62,506 nucleotides of DNA from Chloroflexota bacterium (GCA_016875875.1 VGOP01000010.1:1-62506), one strand, 5' to 3'. Counted from the stretch's first letter, positions 16,399 to 25,944 are shown. Program-made: numbers and translations. The notes: generated from the sequence alone by a model not told the origin.

Positions 16399-19300
16399 TT
16401 ATGAATCTGCTTTTGAACTGCCTTCTCCTTCACCTACCACCACCTCCTCCGGAGCCGTAGACAGAGCAATAGGCAAAAATGCTTCAACTAGCTTCGGGTC
16501 AAACTGAGTGCCAGAACAACGCTTGAGCTCTTGCAGTACTTTCTTATAGGACAGCTTACCACGATATGGCCGAGATGACGTCATGGCATCAAAGGCATCA
16601 GCTACAGAGAGAATTCGTGCCTCAATAGGGATAGCCTCACCCTTTAGCCCATCCGGGTAGCCAGCACCATCCCACCGTTCATGATGATAGAGAATAGCCG
16701 GAAGACAAGAAATCAAACTGACCACATGGCCAACTATAGTTGCCGACAATTTGGAATGCGATCGAATCAATTCCCATGATTCGACCTCAAGCTTACCAGC
16801 CTTATTAAGCACTTCGTCTGGAATGCCTACTTTGCCGATATCATGAAGCATAGCCGCAGTGCTGATTACAGCCACCTTCTCCGAAGGCAAACCAACAGCC
16901 TCAGCCAAAGCTACAGCATAACCAGTCACCTTCCGTGAATGACCATAAGTATACGGGTCTACAGTTTCAATAGTTGCTGCTAAGTTATAGATGATGCTCA
17001 AAACCTCTTTTTCGGTTGCAACTCTTGCATTAGCCGTCTCAGTCAAAGAAGGCAGCATCTTAGAGGCAACACAAGTCCGATTGCCTCCCGTCTCCTTAGC
17101 GTAATAGAGCGCCCTATCAGCAGCATTGATAACCTCGTCCGCTGTCACTCCATCGCTTGGCCAGGAAGCTAGACCCAGGCTGGCACTTATCCTGATATCC
17201 TTTTTGCTCATCTCAGCTGCAATCCTTCCCCGAACTCTCTCAGCCACCACAAGGGCATCATTGGTCGCCGATTGCGGCAAGATGATAGCAAACTCATCAC
17301 CTCCATAGCGAAAAGCTAGGTCAGTATTCCTTACCGCCCTGTTAATCAACTTACCCATTAGTTCCAGAATTTTATCACCAGCCACATGCCCCTGCGCGTC
17401 ATTGTAAGCTTTGAAGAAATCAAGGTCGAGAAGAATCAAAGACAGCATACTCCTGTAGCGAGAATGGCGGTCTATCTCCTGCTTCATGCATACATCAAAG
17501 TGACGGCGATTAAACAAATCTGTAAGTTGATCAATCCTAGCCCTCTGCTCAGCTTCAGCATAAAGACGGCTATTCTCAACCGGTACGGCAATCTGAGAAG
17601 CCAAGCGCTCCAGAAGACGAACCTGACCGGGAGTGTAAGCTTTCGGCTGACGACTAGCGATGATTAGACTGCCTATCACCTCACCTTTCACCACCAGTGG
17701 CAGATAAACAATCGACCGAATCCCCTGCTTTAAGTGATGTTCGCCGGTCCAGAACCTCCTGTTTTTCGCCAGGTCAGGCTCAACCAAAGCCTTTTTGCGT
17801 TTGGCTACCCACTCAGTCCCCGTGCCTTTAAGCGGTACCTTATCTCCCGCTTCCCAGTCTGACCCCACCCCCGTGGATAAAACCTCGAAGCACATTTCGT
17901 CACCTTCTATCAGGACAATCGTCGCCCAGTCGATGTCAACCACCTCCCTCAACTCAACTATAAAGGCATCGTACACCTCTCGTATGTTTAAACTGGAAGT
18001 AATGACTGTGGCCAGCCGGTTAACCAGAGCTAGTTCTTGCTCCCGCTTTCTGAGCTCCTCCTGGAGATACTCCTTCTCCAAGCTTGTTGCCACCTGGGCG
18101 GTGACAGTCTCAATCAGATTGACATCCTCAAGCGAGTACTTGCCAGATTCTCTTCTGCCTAACGCCAATACGGCAACCAAGTTACCGCGGCTTAGCAGAG
18201 GAAACAGTAATTCCATATCCAGAGCTTTTAGCCCATCATTTTCTTCAGCCCACATGCCACGAAATTCGGGAAGAATATCCAGATTTTCCCTGCTCAGATA
18301 TCGATTTTCTCGCTTCAGCCACTCCACAACAGGACTATCCTGTCTTACCCTCAATGACAAGTCATCTTCTTTCGCAGGCTGAGCAAATTGGACAACAATG
18401 TCATTGGTGCCAACTTCAGGAAACAGCAAATATGCCCGAGAACAACCCACAGCTTTGGTGATAGGTACAAGCAGCTCCATGCCAAACTCATCTAAGTTTG
18501 AAACAACGGGAGCTTTACGCCGAAGAAACTCAACTAGGTCCTCACGATAACCATACCTCTCGCCATAGAATATTTGATCGACTCTTCGGTAAAGGTAAAC
18601 ACGTGCCCGTGCCCAAAAGGCAGCTGCTGCAACAGCCGTAAGCAATCCCACGGCAAGAAAAGAGGCAAGGCTGTAGTCGACGTGCAGAACTACATGAATC
18701 AAGACAAGCCATAGCAAATACACCGCCATAAATATGCCAGCCATAAGACTATAAACAATCCCCCGGCGCATAACGAAGCGCATGTCCAGCAGCCGATGTC
18801 GTACAATGACATAGCTCAAAACAAAGGCATTAGTGAGGTTACCGACATGAGCAATGGGAAACTCCCTGCCAAAGCGAGTGACACTAACACCAATGAATGC
18901 ACTCAGAAGTGAAATGCCGAGAATTAAATAAACAAGTTGATTGCGCTTCTCAGGGTCAGCCAAAATCCTGAGTTTTCGTACCAGGAAATATACGTCCATA
19001 AAGGCCAAAGTGAATAGGAAAAACCCTAAAAGGTAAATCCAACTACCATATACAGGGGTAACGCCACCATTAACAATGACACTATGTGGCATATAACCGA
19101 GCGCCATCAGGACAATGCCCAATGCCGGTATACCGTAGGCAACAGGGAACTTGAAAGCCACAGTCCGGTAGAAAGAAGCTACAAAGTAGTGAGATTGCAC
19201 ACAAGTCAACAGGAATGCAAAGATAACAACCTGAACCAAGAGGAATTTATAAGCCATAAAGAAATCGCTACGACAAAAAATGTCGGTAAGACTCCAGAAC

Positions 19301-19428
19301 ACAGCAGCGCAAAGATAGGCGGCAAAAAGCCTTTGCTGCCTGTGCCACGGGCGATTATTAACAAGGGCAATAAATAGCGGGATATAGGCAATCGCAGCAA
19401 TTAGGGGAATCAAAGCATGTATATTCAT
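16399..19428 (-). CDS. membrane-bound GAF-GGDEF-HD-GYP cyclic-di-GMP signalling protein
   Basis: This 1,009-residue receptor has, in order: about eight hydrophobic segments (residues 1-280, similar to histidine-kinase 7TM input regions), one GAF-like region (about 300-450), a short coiled coil, a second GAF (about 475-630), GGDEF (RNTDLAFRYGGDEF near 710, with intact catalytic motif and the RxxD inhibitory site) and HD-GYP (HDIGK near 861, HHERWDGAGYPDG near 926). Both catalytic signatures are intact, so it could make and degrade cyclic di-GMP. It is a single gene with no partner nearby. The C-terminus is a short acidic tail. Confidence 0.93.
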   Translation of the reverse strand: MNIHALIPLIAAIAYIPLFIALVNNRPWHRQQRLFAAYLCAAVFWSLTDIFCRSDFFMAYKFLLVQVVIFAFLLTCVQSHYFVASFYRTVAFKFPVAYGIPALGIVLMALGYMPHSVIVNGGVTPVYGSWIYLLGFFLFTLAFMDVYFLVRKLRILADPEKRNQLVYLILGISLLSAFIGVSVTRFGREFPIAHVGNLTNAFVLSYVIVRHRLLDMRFVMRRGIVYSLMAGIFMAVYLLWLVLIHVVLHVDYSLASFLAVGLLTAVAAAAFWARARVYLYRRVDQIFYGERYGYREDLVEFLRRKAPVVSNLDEFGMELLVPITKAVGCSRAYLLFPEVGTNDIVVQFAQPAKEDDLSLRVRQDSPVVEWLKRENRYLSRENLDILPEFRGMWAEENDGLKALDMELLFPLLSRGNLVAVLALGRRESGKYSLEDVNLIETVTAQVATSLEKEYLQEELRKREQELALVNRLATVITSSLNIREVYDAFIVELREVVDIDWATIVLIEGDEMCFEVLSTGVGSDWEAGDKVPLKGTGTEWVAKRKKALVEPDLAKNRRFWTGEHHLKQGIRSIVYLPLVVKGEVIGSLIIASRQPKAYTPGQVRLLERLASQIAVPVENSRLYAEAEQRARIDQLTDLFNRRHFDVCMKQEIDRHSRYRSMLSLILLDLDFFKAYNDAQGHVAGDKILELMGKLINRAVRNTDLAFRYGGDEFAIILPQSATNDALVVAERVRGRIAAEMSKKDIRISASLGLASWPSDGVTADEVINAADRALYYAKETGGNRTCVASKMLPSLTETANARVATEKEVLSIIYNLAATIETVDPYTYGHSRKVTGYAVALAEAVGLPSEKVAVISTAAMLHDIGKVGIPDEVLNKAGKLEVESWELIRSHSKLSATIVGHVVSLISCLPAILYHHERWDGAGYPDGLKGEAIPIEARILSVADAFDAMTSSRPYRGKLSYKKVLQELKRCSGTQFDPKLVEAFLPIALSTAPEEVVVGEGEGSSKADS

Positions 19429-19518
19429 TTAAAGCATCATATTTTTACTTTGCCTAATTATGTCCCCAGCTTTGAGGGTTGTCAAGAGGGGTTGGGAAAG
19501 TCATTCAGCAATTCCCCC

Positions 19519-19549
19519 GTGTCATTGCGAGCCAAGCGTGGCAATCTCC
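19519..19549. repeat. GTCATTGCGAG-type intergenic repeat, half element
   Basis: GTGTCATTGCGAGCCAAGCG followed by GGCAATCTCC resembles the ends of other elements in this window (23191-23256 and the right end at 44647-44657). No matching right arm is seen nearby. Confidence 0.5.
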
Positions 19550-19607
19550 ACCAGCTCCCCACTGCGTCCAGGACTAGGCTTCGCCACCCCACACCCCACA
19601 ACCAGAA

Positions 19608-19631
19608 AGGGCAGACCCTAAGGCCTGCCCT
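19608..19631 (-). terminator. hairpin terminator downstream of the GH3-like gene
   Basis: AGGGCAG-A-CC loops over CTAA to GG-C-CTGCCCT, a near-perfect stem. On the minus strand it starts 35 bp after the GH3 stop and is followed by a short, interrupted T-tract, TTTCTGGTTG. It may act bidirectionally. Confidence 0.6.
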
Positions 19632-19666
19632 CATACAAGTCTGAAATCACCACACCAAATACAACT

Positions 19667-21349
19667 CTACCGCCTAGCCACTGCTTCAGCTTCAGCTTCA
19701 GCTACAACCTCTACCTCAGGCACAGCTTTCACCTTAGCTTTGAGCAGAGAGAGCTCTGTATCCGAGGGATTTATATGCCGCGGCTTCAGATGAGCTAAAT
19801 CGGCACCTTCAGCCCGCCGTTGAGCTATGTAATTGTCGAAGGCACCCTCAGGCAACAGGGTAACCTCTATTGGATTTGAGTCACCCGTGCGAGCTAGGTT
19901 TCCATAGAAAGTACCCTCATCAAACTTCCTGAGTTGCTCAAGCACTGCTGTGGCGACACCTTTTTCACTGGCAATATAGCCGTCTTTAAGCTCAAGATAA
20001 AGGTGAAGTACCGGCCTGCCTTCGACCATTTCCTTCCGCGCTGTCCAGTCTGCATAAGGGATATTGGTATTCTCTACCGCTTGCCATATTGTCTTTTCGG
20101 TCAGTCGCAAGAAGCCGGCGACATCGATAACGTCATCAGCCCGCATCTCAAATGCCATTTGCGGAATACCAATGCCCATATTTTCGTTTCTTAGCGAGGT
20201 TATTCTGATTATATCTCCGACCCTGTACCTGACCATAGCCCCACCATGGAAATTGGTGACGACCATCTCATATTTTTCACCAGCTTTAACCTCATCAAGC
20301 AAGACAGTCTTCGGCTGGTAGGAATTATCTAGTTGCCATTTAGAATACTCCGCCTCCGGGATGAACTCCAGGAAATTAAGGTTAGGAATAAAAGTCATTC
20401 CATCATAGTCCCAGGTCTGAGTAGATATGACGCCAGCTTCGGTGCAAGTGTAGGTATCCAAAGGATACCTACCCCATAGTTTTTTTATCTTCTCTTTTAA
20501 GACAACACCATCGGTACCACCGCACATAATCCCACTGACTGACCACAGGTCTCTGGGCAACATCTGGCGACGGGCTAGTTTGCTCTTAGCCAGCCCTTTG
20601 ATCAAACGAAGCAATACCTTTGGTTGAGACAAGAGAGGACGAATATCTCTCTTCTCCGACGGCCGGCTAAGCTTCTCCCCTACGGCAACAAGGACAATGG
20701 GTAAGCCGAAGAAGAAATCAAGCCCTCGGGACAGGGCTTGCTTGAAGCCGAGCTCAATCCTGTCTTCAAAGGACATCTTCTCAGCTTCTTCCAGAGGCGG
20801 CAAGAACTCCGGTGCGATTTCTTCCTTCATGATATAGGTCAAGACACCTGAAGTGTAAGGTCGCGGAGCTACAGTATAGACAACTTTTGGACAGTACTTA
20901 AGCCCGGAGACATCGCCCCTCTTCTTGCAACTGGCAAAAATCCCGATGCCAAACATCAATATCCCAAGTTCATGGCAAAATCTGGGAGTGACAGGTGCCC
21001 ATTTATACGGGGTTAGTCTAAAACCATATTCAGCTGACCTTCCGGTGCTATGCTGCCAGATTATAGGCTTCACTGGCAATGAATCTTCCCTGTATTCGGG
21101 AAGCTCGGGATAATAGTCAGCGTAAGTAGTGAGTGGCACCTGCTCTCTGAATTCCTCCACAGTCTCGGGCGTGGCATCGCGCATCAACTTCCTGCCCAGC
21201 TCACAATGCTTCAGCATCTCAATCTGCTCCAGCAGCAACCGCTTCTGAATAGCCATGAACTGCTCCAGACTGAGGTCAATGAAACCACAGCACATCTGCC
21301 ACAGCTCTTCATGCCTTCCCTGACGGAAAAGCTCAATAGGTTTAGACAC
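19667..21349 (-). CDS. GH3-family (auxin-responsive-like) acyl-adenylate ligase
   Basis: The protein is about 560 residues long and resembles GH3 acyl-acid amido synthetases, which adenylate a carboxylic acid and join it to an amine or amino acid. Clues are the helical N-terminus, QVPLTTYADYYPELPEY, the phosphate-loop equivalent HSTGRSAEYGFRLTPY near residue 100, TCTEAGVISTQ near 305 and RYRVGDIIRI near 375. The frame is open to 21376, but GTG 21349 is preferred because a perfect AGGAGG (21356-21361) lies six bases upstream. The C-terminus has a short Glu/Ala/Val repeat. The substrate is unknown. Two genes of the same strand lie about 255 bp upstream. Confidence 0.8.
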   Translation of the reverse strand: MSKPIELFRQGRHEELWQMCCGFIDLSLEQFMAIQKRLLLEQIEMLKHCELGRKLMRDATPETVEEFREQVPLTTYADYYPELPEYREDSLPVKPIIWQHSTGRSAEYGFRLTPYKWAPVTPRFCHELGILMFGIGIFASCKKRGDVSGLKYCPKVVYTVAPRPYTSGVLTYIMKEEIAPEFLPPLEEAEKMSFEDRIELGFKQALSRGLDFFFGLPIVLVAVGEKLSRPSEKRDIRPLLSQPKVLLRLIKGLAKSKLARRQMLPRDLWSVSGIMCGGTDGVVLKEKIKKLWGRYPLDTYTCTEAGVISTQTWDYDGMTFIPNLNFLEFIPEAEYSKWQLDNSYQPKTVLLDEVKAGEKYEMVVTNFHGGAMVRYRVGDIIRITSLRNENMGIGIPQMAFEMRADDVIDVAGFLRLTEKTIWQAVENTNIPYADWTARKEMVEGRPVLHLYLELKDGYIASEKGVATAVLEQLRKFDEGTFYGNLARTGDSNPIEVTLLPEGAFDNYIAQRRAEGADLAHLKPRHINPSDTELSLLKAKVKAVPEVEVVAEAEAEAVARR

Positions 21350-21604
21350 AATGCACCTCCTAACTAAATCTGACACACCCTACAGCGCATCGATAAAGTA
21401 CCTGACCTGCGCATAGCAATACCCGCGAACCTCATTAGGACTTTTTACCCATGACAATAGTACTATACCACCACCACAAGAGACACTGCAATAGGTTTTT
21501 AACCATTTTTACAGAAAATTTTTATGATTTGGATGCTCTGATTCAGGATTTCCCTTAGACGGGAGAGGACAAGGAGGCAAAGCAATCTGAAGATTTAAGC
21601 GGCT

Positions 21605-22279
21605 TTATCTTCTCCTAAACAGACTGAGAAACCTATCTTGGTACTCATAGAACAAGTCCCATCGCCTTAATTCAGCCACCAGCTCAGATGCCCAAGATGG
21701 GTCTCGTTTCGTTCTTTCAAAAAGCTCCTCGATGTGGTTCCTGGCATCCCTGGGCACACCAGCCGAATCCACATGTAAAAGCCCATGTCTTTCCAATTCA
21801 GCCACATTGCTCTGCACCGAGCCTCTGGTCAACTCGTAAGTAAACTTAAGCAACGATACATCCCACAGCCCTTCAACACCTTTAATGATAGCTGTCAATG
21901 GGTCGCGCTGGCTATCTATGCGCCGGTTGATTTTATCTACTATCGCACCCACAGGCTCAGAAACAATATTCATCTCCCTAGGCTCATTCTTGTAGGTGTA
22001 GAAAATGCCAGGCTCATGAGGGTCTCTTGCCGCCATCATCTCTATGAACCTTCTGGCCTGTAGGCTGAATCCTTCCAGATTAATAAGGTAGGACGGGGTA
22101 ACAATCTTTGGCCTGGCGGCAATCACCCTCCCCTCCCTGACCACGTTCACCCATTCGGCCAACTCGGTAACCAGATAGTAGTAAACATTGGTGGTGCCAA
22201 AGGTAGCCAGGCTCTGCGTAGGTGCCCTCAGCACCTCGGTATGTTCAATAGCATATTGAATTTTTTCATCAGCTTCCAT
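21605..22279 (-). CDS. conserved-looking protein of unknown function
   Basis: This 224-residue soluble protein has no signal peptide or cysteine cluster, and I recognise no family. The C-terminal half contains a possible winged-helix-like stretch (TYELTRGSVQSNVAELERHGLLHVD, around residues 145-170) followed by charged helices. It starts 18 bp after the metallo-hydrolase gene, so the two are probably co-transcribed, and the GH3-like gene follows. The residue pattern and codon use look like a genuine gene. A regulatory or substrate-binding role for the hydrolase/ligase pair is conceivable but not shown. Confidence 0.6.
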   Translation of the reverse strand: MEADEKIQYAIEHTEVLRAPTQSLATFGTTNVYYYLVTELAEWVNVVREGRVIAARPKIVTPSYLINLEGFSLQARRFIEMMAARDPHEPGIFYTYKNEPREMNIVSEPVGAIVDKINRRIDSQRDPLTAIIKGVEGLWDVSLLKFTYELTRGSVQSNVAELERHGLLHVDSAGVPRDARNHIEELFERTKRDPSWASELVAELRRWDLFYEYQDRFLSLFRRR

Positions 22280-22297
22280 AGAAGTCCAACCTAACAG

Positions 22298-23056
22298 CTA
22301 AAGAAACAGCTTAACCGCCTGAAAGTTACGCTCCACATTCAGTTTGCCTTTCACAATGTTACCATACTCGGTGCTGTGACCTGGAACCAAAAACTCCACA
22401 TCGAGCTGTGATAGCCTATCGATGCTTTTCTTAAGCAATGAAAGGCTGCCGCTAGGGAAATCAGTCCTGCCAATACTGCCATAGAAAACCACATCTCCCG
22501 TTATCAGAATCTTATTATCCGGCCAGTAAAGGCAAATCGAACCCGGAGAATGACCCGGAGTATGAAAAATCTGGAGTTCAACTTTGTTCTTAGCACCTAG
22601 ACTCAGGTTTCCCTCCTTAAGATAAAACAGAGGCGTGAACTGTGGCACTTTCACCCCTAGCATCGAGTACAGTTTCTTCCCCAATGTGTTACGAAATTCG
22701 TCTTCCTCCTCGGACAAGGTAATCCAGGCTTCACTTTCTTTGACCACCAGCTCGTTTGCCTGGCAGTGGTCAGGATGACTATGAGTATTTATTATCAATC
22801 CTATTTCACCAACCCCAAAGCTATTCCCCTCCATAGCCTTAATCAAGTAATCAAAGCAGGCCTCGCCGAATTCATTAGTTACGTGCCCCGGGTCAACAAT
22901 GACATGAGGTCGCTCACCCCGTAGCACATTAGCAAACAAACAAGTATTACAATTATTACCGCTTCCCTGCCAGACATAGCAGTAAAAGTCATCAGCAAGC
23001 TGCACAGACTCATAAGGTCTCGACGACCGATAAATCATATCCTTTACCAATCCCAC
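22298..23056 (-). CDS. metallo-beta-lactamase-fold hydrolase
   Basis: This 252-residue enzyme has the dinuclear metal motif INTHSHPDHCQANE (HxHxDH) near residue 92, FHTPGHSPGSICLYW near 166 and ITGDVVFYGSIGRTDFPSG near 183, with the last His in VPGHSTEYG. The pattern is that of glyoxalase II-like and related thioester hydrolases. Next to an acyl-adenylating GH3-like enzyme, a thioester or ester substrate is plausible, but this is inference. It is the first gene of a minus-strand group of two or three genes. An intergenic repeat lies just upstream. Confidence 0.85.
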   Translation of the reverse strand: MGLVKDMIYRSSRPYESVQLADDFYCYVWQGSGNNCNTCLFANVLRGERPHVIVDPGHVTNEFGEACFDYLIKAMEGNSFGVGEIGLIINTHSHPDHCQANELVVKESEAWITLSEEEDEFRNTLGKKLYSMLGVKVPQFTPLFYLKEGNLSLGAKNKVELQIFHTPGHSPGSICLYWPDNKILITGDVVFYGSIGRTDFPSGSLSLLKKSIDRLSQLDVEFLVPGHSTEYGNIVKGKLNVERNFQAVKLFL

Positions 23057-23057
23057 C

Positions 23058-23106
23058 TGTCATTTTGAGAGAACAGAGTGACTGAAGAATCTCAGTCAGG
23101 ATGATA
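23058..23106. repeat. TGTCATTTTGAG-type intergenic repeat
   Basis: The left end TGTCATTTTGAG, then GAAGAATCTCAGTCAGGATG, is a diverged member of the family best seen at 51418-51495. It lies right at the start of the metallo-hydrolase gene. Confidence 0.5.
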
Positions 23107-23190
23107 ACTAAGCATCCTCGAACAGTAACTTTGAATATATTAAAATTATAAGGTAAAATTCAAGCCAAAACCAATTCACAGGATTTTCCC

Positions 23191-23256
23191 TGTCATCGCG
23201 ACAGGTATAAGTCTAGAAGCAATACCAAAAACTTTCACGCTTCGCTCGCAATGACA
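23191..23256. repeat. 66-bp element with TGTCAT/ATGACA inverted ends
   Basis: The ends TGTCATCGCGA (23191-23201) and TCGCAATGACA (23246-23256) are inverted repeats with one mismatch. The right end supplies the ATGACA that opens the following reading frame. It looks like a small non-autonomous (MITE-like) element. Confidence 0.6.
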
Positions 23257-23832
23257 AAGAGTAGACAAGTGAGAGAGATTAAGAGCGCTTGGGAAATCGC
23301 CCAGGAAAAGGCTAGTAAACTAGGCGAGCTATCACCTGAAGAACGGGAGAAACAAAGACAAGACCGGTGCCGCCTAATCGGGAAATCGCTGGCTGAGAAG
23401 TACCTCAGCCAGTATGATACCCACCTTCTCCAAGCCGAACTCAGCAAACATAGTGCCCAAGATAAAGACTTAATAAGCGAAGCAGCAATTCACCGACTCA
23501 TTAAAGGGATCGACCTAAAGTACGACCAAACGTTAGACAAAATAAGTCAAGGTATTCTAACCCTAACCAATACTGCAACGGCTATAGAAACTCTAGGCAA
23601 AATAAAAGAGCTTTTCCAGGAATATGATGAGGCTGAAAACAGAGAAGGCCAAGAGATAGAAAAGGCTGGCAGGGAGTTACTCCACCAGTTAAGAATCTCT
23701 GGCTCCGCCATCAGCCAGATTAATATTCGAGCCAAAGAGGAATGGGATAAAAAGCTGAACCAATTGACTGGTCCCTTTGAAGAGAGCTTGAACCGCCTCA
23801 AACATGATTTCTTAAGTAATGCACGTGTTTAA
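23251..23832 (+). CDS. coiled-coil protein of unknown function
   Basis: This 193-residue, highly charged, almost wholly helical protein has heptad-like stretches over most of its length (for example residues 100-185) and no signal peptide or cysteine pairs. The N-terminal SAWEIAQEKASKLGELSPEEREKQRQ pattern recalls small Chloroflexota unknowns. The only ATG is inside the terminal repeat of a MITE-like element and has no Shine-Dalgarno. A GTG seven codons in also lacks one, so expression may rely on leaderless translation. It converges with rtcA, six bases from its stop. The function is unknown. Confidence 0.6.
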   Translation: MTKSRQVREIKSAWEIAQEKASKLGELSPEEREKQRQDRCRLIGKSLAEKYLSQYDTHLLQAELSKHSAQDKDLISEAAIHRLIKGIDLKYDQTLDKISQGILTLTNTATAIETLGKIKELFQEYDEAENREGQEIEKAGRELLHQLRISGSAISQINIRAKEEWDKKLNQLTGPFEESLNRLKHDFLSNARV

Positions 23833-23838
23833 ATTCGC

Positions 23839-24888
23839 CTAACGAGAGCTATAACCGATGCCCTTTATCTTGATATGATTGCCAACTATCTCCGTCTTAG
23901 CGCCAGAGCTACCTAAAATATGTTCTACAAGCCATAAGTTAGCCTCAACATGGTCGGTCATTCGGGGTATAACATACTCTGTTACACCATCAGCCAAGGC
24001 GGCATAGATTACCAACTGGTCTGCTAAAAACCTATCAACTGTGGCCCCAGACCTGATATCTTGAATAAGATTGTTCGCCACATAACTGCCGATGCTCTCA
24101 GCTCGCCTTCCTTTCTTCCCAGCTCTATCCGAGCCAAAAAGACAGGCTTCAGTTTCCGCCCAAATGGCTAAGGCAGCACCTTCATGACTAGCTGAAGTAT
24201 CATAAATCACCTCTATTTTGGCATTATAATCCTCTTGCTTGAGTATTCGGTGACACTCCCTTGCCATTCGGTCACTAACACTAGCCTGCTCCAAGTGGGA
24301 ACAAATGGCAATCCCTTTTATCCCACTGTCTCCACCACAGCCAACAAGCTCGATAGGCTTAATCCTCCCTGCCACCGGCTCGACGCTAACCTTGATGATG
24401 CCGCCGCCTTGTTCGGCATAGCCGGGGCGCCTGAGCTCTAAATCAGCCTTTATTCCCATCTTATACAAGGTAGGGAAAAGAACGTATTTCATGTGATATG
24501 CCGAAGGGGCAAAATCCTGGAAGAGTCCACCTGATATATCAAAGGTACTTGGCCCTCTTGCAAAACAAGCTAAAGGCAACAAGGTCATAGCCAGCATTGT
24601 AGTTGAGCCACCGGTACCTATATCCCATTTGTAGTCGCCGCCTTTTATCTCCCGACCCGGCTTGTATCTTATCTCCATCGAGCCCACATCTGCCCCTTGA
24701 ACTACACCCTGCGATATATCGCGGCAAGCCAGAACTGATTGATGATGCTGATGCCGTAAACCAGGCTTATCCCTGCCCGCCCGGATATTACACATGCACA
24801 GTTCTTCAACGAGCAAAGTAGCCAGACTTATACCATAGCGCAGCAGTGTCCCACTACCTGACTTGACTGAGCCGTCTAGTTCTATCAC
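23839..24888 (-). CDS. rtcA: RNA 3'-terminal phosphate cyclase
   Basis: This 349-residue enzyme converts RNA 3'-phosphates to 2',3'-cyclic phosphates using ATP. RtcA signatures are the start IELDGSVKSGSGTLLRYG, IRAGRDKPGLRHQHHQSV near residue 37, ELVGCGGDSGIKG near 178 and FLADQLVIYAALADG near 284. The His expected to be adenylated is present in MTDHVEANL near 309. The length matches the family. No rtcB, rtcR or archease gene is beside it, so it is an orphan here. It converges with the coiled-coil gene. Confidence 0.93.
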   Translation of the reverse strand: MIELDGSVKSGSGTLLRYGISLATLLVEELCMCNIRAGRDKPGLRHQHHQSVLACRDISQGVVQGADVGSMEIRYKPGREIKGGDYKWDIGTGGSTTMLAMTLLPLACFARGPSTFDISGGLFQDFAPSAYHMKYVLFPTLYKMGIKADLELRRPGYAEQGGGIIKVSVEPVAGRIKPIELVGCGGDSGIKGIAICSHLEQASVSDRMARECHRILKQEDYNAKIEVIYDTSASHEGAALAIWAETEACLFGSDRAGKKGRRAESIGSYVANNLIQDIRSGATVDRFLADQLVIYAALADGVTEYVIPRMTDHVEANLWLVEHILGSSGAKTEIVGNHIKIKGIGYSSR

Positions 24889-25012
24889 CTGAGTCCAATG
24901 TTACTTTTATCAGTGCTTGTAAAGTCTGATAGATTAGAAGTTAAAGTCACCCAAAATTACCGCATGAGGTCAAGGAACTATACTACACCTGAATTATTAC
25001 GTGGTTGGCAAA

Positions 25013-25867
25013 CTAAGCCAAGTTCATAACCTGACGCATAGCAGAATCAACATTCCTATGCGTATCCTCGGTAGCGTCCTCAATTATCATATTGGTCACT
25101 TGTAATAATCTATTCTGCTCGGCGCTCCCCAAGCACTCCAACAATTCCTCCACCCTTCTCGCTAACTGTACTTGGTGTTCTAAAGAAATATTCTTCGACG
25201 ACCGTGGCAGTGCCAATAAGGGATGAGCAAAAAGTGTCGGCTTAAGCAAAGTTGTCAGGTAGATAAATTTAGCCTGGCGATTTGTCTGAGCCAACTTCCA
25301 AGCTGATTTATCCTGTTCTGAAGGTTGTAGCCACTCTAAGCCAAAAGCAAACTGGGAATCAATGAAGTCATGCTGAACTAGAAATCTCGTGGCTTCGAAA
25401 TCTTTAACCGCCACAGATACATAGTAAAGAGCCTGGTCCAGTACAGGCGAATCAAGTGCCTTAATCACAGCTATATTACGGCAATCCTCGGGAACTTTGA
25501 AAATATAATACTCAAGCGAACCATGGATGGCGCTATGAGCTACTACGTGCCTCACTGCTCCCAACCTGGCCAATTTGCTAAGCTTGGCCAATTTCTCCAA
25601 GCAGCAAATTACCCGAGGATAACCGCGCCAGGCATCATGAGTGCAAAAGAAACCCTCGTCACCGCCAGTAGTAATGCCTAGTCTAAGCTTATCCTCTTTA
25701 AGCAAGCCTCGCATGTTGGATTCCCTATCCACCACATGAATTTCAACTTTGTACGGAACTCTAGGCCCGAATCCCCGATAGCAATCGCGGAATGTGCTTT
25801 CAATGTCCCTCTTAAAAGCCCAGGGGATACCACCACTGGTAATGATATTTAGCTCAACGGTCGCCAT
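25013..25867 (-). CDS. unknown protein with a zincin-like HxxxH segment
   Basis: The open frame begins with a TTG at 25891, but ATG 25867 (284 residues) is the more likely start. No family is recognised. Near residue 105 it has RHVVAHSAIHGSLEYY, which resembles the HExxH helix of metallopeptidases with Val in place of the catalytic Glu. A third His follows four residues on. Soluble, no signal peptide, helical C-terminus. It may be a metal-binding protein that has lost peptidase activity, or the similarity may be chance. It is a single gene, divergent from the HIT gene. Confidence 0.6.
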   Translation of the reverse strand: MATVELNIITSGGIPWAFKRDIESTFRDCYRGFGPRVPYKVEIHVVDRESNMRGLLKEDKLRLGITTGGDEGFFCTHDAWRGYPRVICCLEKLAKLSKLARLGAVRHVVAHSAIHGSLEYYIFKVPEDCRNIAVIKALDSPVLDQALYYVSVAVKDFEATRFLVQHDFIDSQFAFGLEWLQPSEQDKSAWKLAQTNRQAKFIYLTTLLKPTLFAHPLLALPRSSKNISLEHQVQLARRVEELLECLGSAEQNRLLQVTNMIIEDATEDTHRNVDSAMRQVMNLA

Positions 25868-25915
25868 ATCTGCCGATAACAAAGATAACAATGTTAGTCA
25901 GCAAAGTCAATATCA

Positions 25916-25944
25916 TTGCAATTAGCTATGAAGACATGTAAGAT
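25916..25944 (+). promoter_or_regulatory. promoter for the HIT gene
   Basis: TTGCAA (25916-25921) and TAAGAT (25939-25944) have 17-bp spacing, with the ATG 27 bp downstream of the -10 box. Confidence 0.4.

Noticed and set aside
17795-18382. 195-codon plus-strand frame inside the GGDEF/HD-GYP gene
   Set aside because: Ser/Thr/Arg-rich low-complexity translation opposite the second GAF region; typical antisense shadow.
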